The notes beneath the pieces were generated by a model. That model was not told the DNA's origin, did no database searches, and saw only the letters and a program-made list of their open reading frames with translations. From Actinomycetota bacterium (GTDB lineage: Bacteria; Actinomycetota; Acidimicrobiia; Acidimicrobiales; Ilumatobacteraceae), in contig WLTJ01000101.1 of NCBI GenBank assembly GCA_009705435.1, forward strand, positions 1-6,293: 6,293 nucleotides of DNA. The letters run 5' to 3'. Made by a program: the position numbers and the translations under genes. Below, piece by piece: positions 6,006 to 6,293 of the stretch. The number at the start of each line of letters is the position of its first letter. The first letter of the stretch is position 1.

Positions 6006-6293
6006 ATGTCAATATTTCGCCGTGCTTTGGATTATTTAGGTCTGGGTGAAGAAGACGCGTACGACGACTATGACGATGAGATTCAAGGAGATCGCACGGG
6101 TGCAGGTACCCGACCTATGGATCAGCGTCGTTCAGAGTTTGATGATGGATCCCGTCCAGTTGTCCGCCAAGTCACGCCGCGAGATACTGACCCAGTACCG
6201 ACGCCGCGTCGACCAGTTTTTGATGATTCGTCTGGCCTTTCGCGTTCGGGTCAAACCCAACGCAGTACCTCCGTGCGCACTCTTGGGGGATCG
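6006..6293 (+). CDS. sepF: SepF, FtsZ membrane anchor (5' part only)
   Basis: SepF tethers FtsZ filaments to the membrane and is the expected substitute for FtsA in actinobacteria. Only the first 96 codons are present and the frame runs off the window. The N-terminus MSIFRRALDYLGLGEED is the SepF amphipathic membrane-targeting helix. The acidic DAYDDYDDE stretch and a long hydrophilic linker rich in Arg, Asp, Ser, Thr and Pro follow (about residues 26-96), as in other actinobacterial SepF proteins. The globular SepF domain that binds the FtsZ tail and dimerises must lie beyond the window end. ATG 6006 is the only possible start: an in-frame TAA lies at 5982-5984, with no ATG, GTG or TTG between. 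There are 24 bases after yggS and no Shine-Dalgarno sequence. Identification rests on the N-terminal motif and on gene order. Confidence 0.88.
   Translation, partial: MSIFRRALDYLGLGEEDAYDDYDDEIQGDRTGAGTRPMDQRRSEFDDGSRPVVRQVTPRDTDPVPTPRRPVFDDSSGLSRSGQTQRSTSVRTLGGS

Overview
The window is a continuous stretch of a bacterial division and cell-wall (dcw) cluster. Every gene lies on the + strand, in the order murG (3' part) - murC - murB - ftsQ - [51-codon candidate small ORF] - ftsZ - yggS-type PLP-binding protein - sepF (5' part). The order, the absence of ftsA, and an FtsZ tail peptide encoded beside sepF point to an actinobacterium (Actinomycetota). Base composition is moderate (about half G+C by eye), and murB sits inside the cluster. 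Both features fit a deep-branching group such as Acidimicrobiia better than high-GC Mycobacterium or Streptomyces relatives. This class-level placement is inference; no database comparison was possible.

Bases 1-3067 hold the peptidoglycan precursor genes. MurG adds GlcNAc to lipid I, MurC adds L-Ala to UDP-MurNAc, and MurB makes UDP-MurNAc. The junctions are extremely tight: murG/murC overlap as ATGA, murC/murB are one base apart, and murB/ftsQ overlap as TGATG. This indicates one transcript with translational coupling.

Bases 3067-5284 hold the divisome genes ftsQ (membrane protein with a POTRA domain) and ftsZ (tubulin-like GTPase). The 172 bases between them look like an ordinary intergenic gap. 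However, they contain an ATG that overlaps the ftsQ stop as ATGA and opens a 51-codon frame ending 20 bases before ftsZ, just ahead of a strong Shine-Dalgarno sequence. This possible small gene is the most interesting item in the window.

Bases 5285-6293 hold the PLP-homeostasis protein gene and the start of sepF, the membrane anchor for FtsZ. The yggS-type start codon lies in the loop of a perfect 7-bp inverted repeat. sepF lacks a visible ribosome binding site and has a TATTAT box 8 bases before its ATG, the arrangement expected of a leaderless transcript.

No RNA gene, mobile element, CRISPR array or rho-independent terminator was seen. Apart from the candidate small ORF and the regulatory possibilities, this is a conserved housekeeping region with no sign of horizontal transfer.
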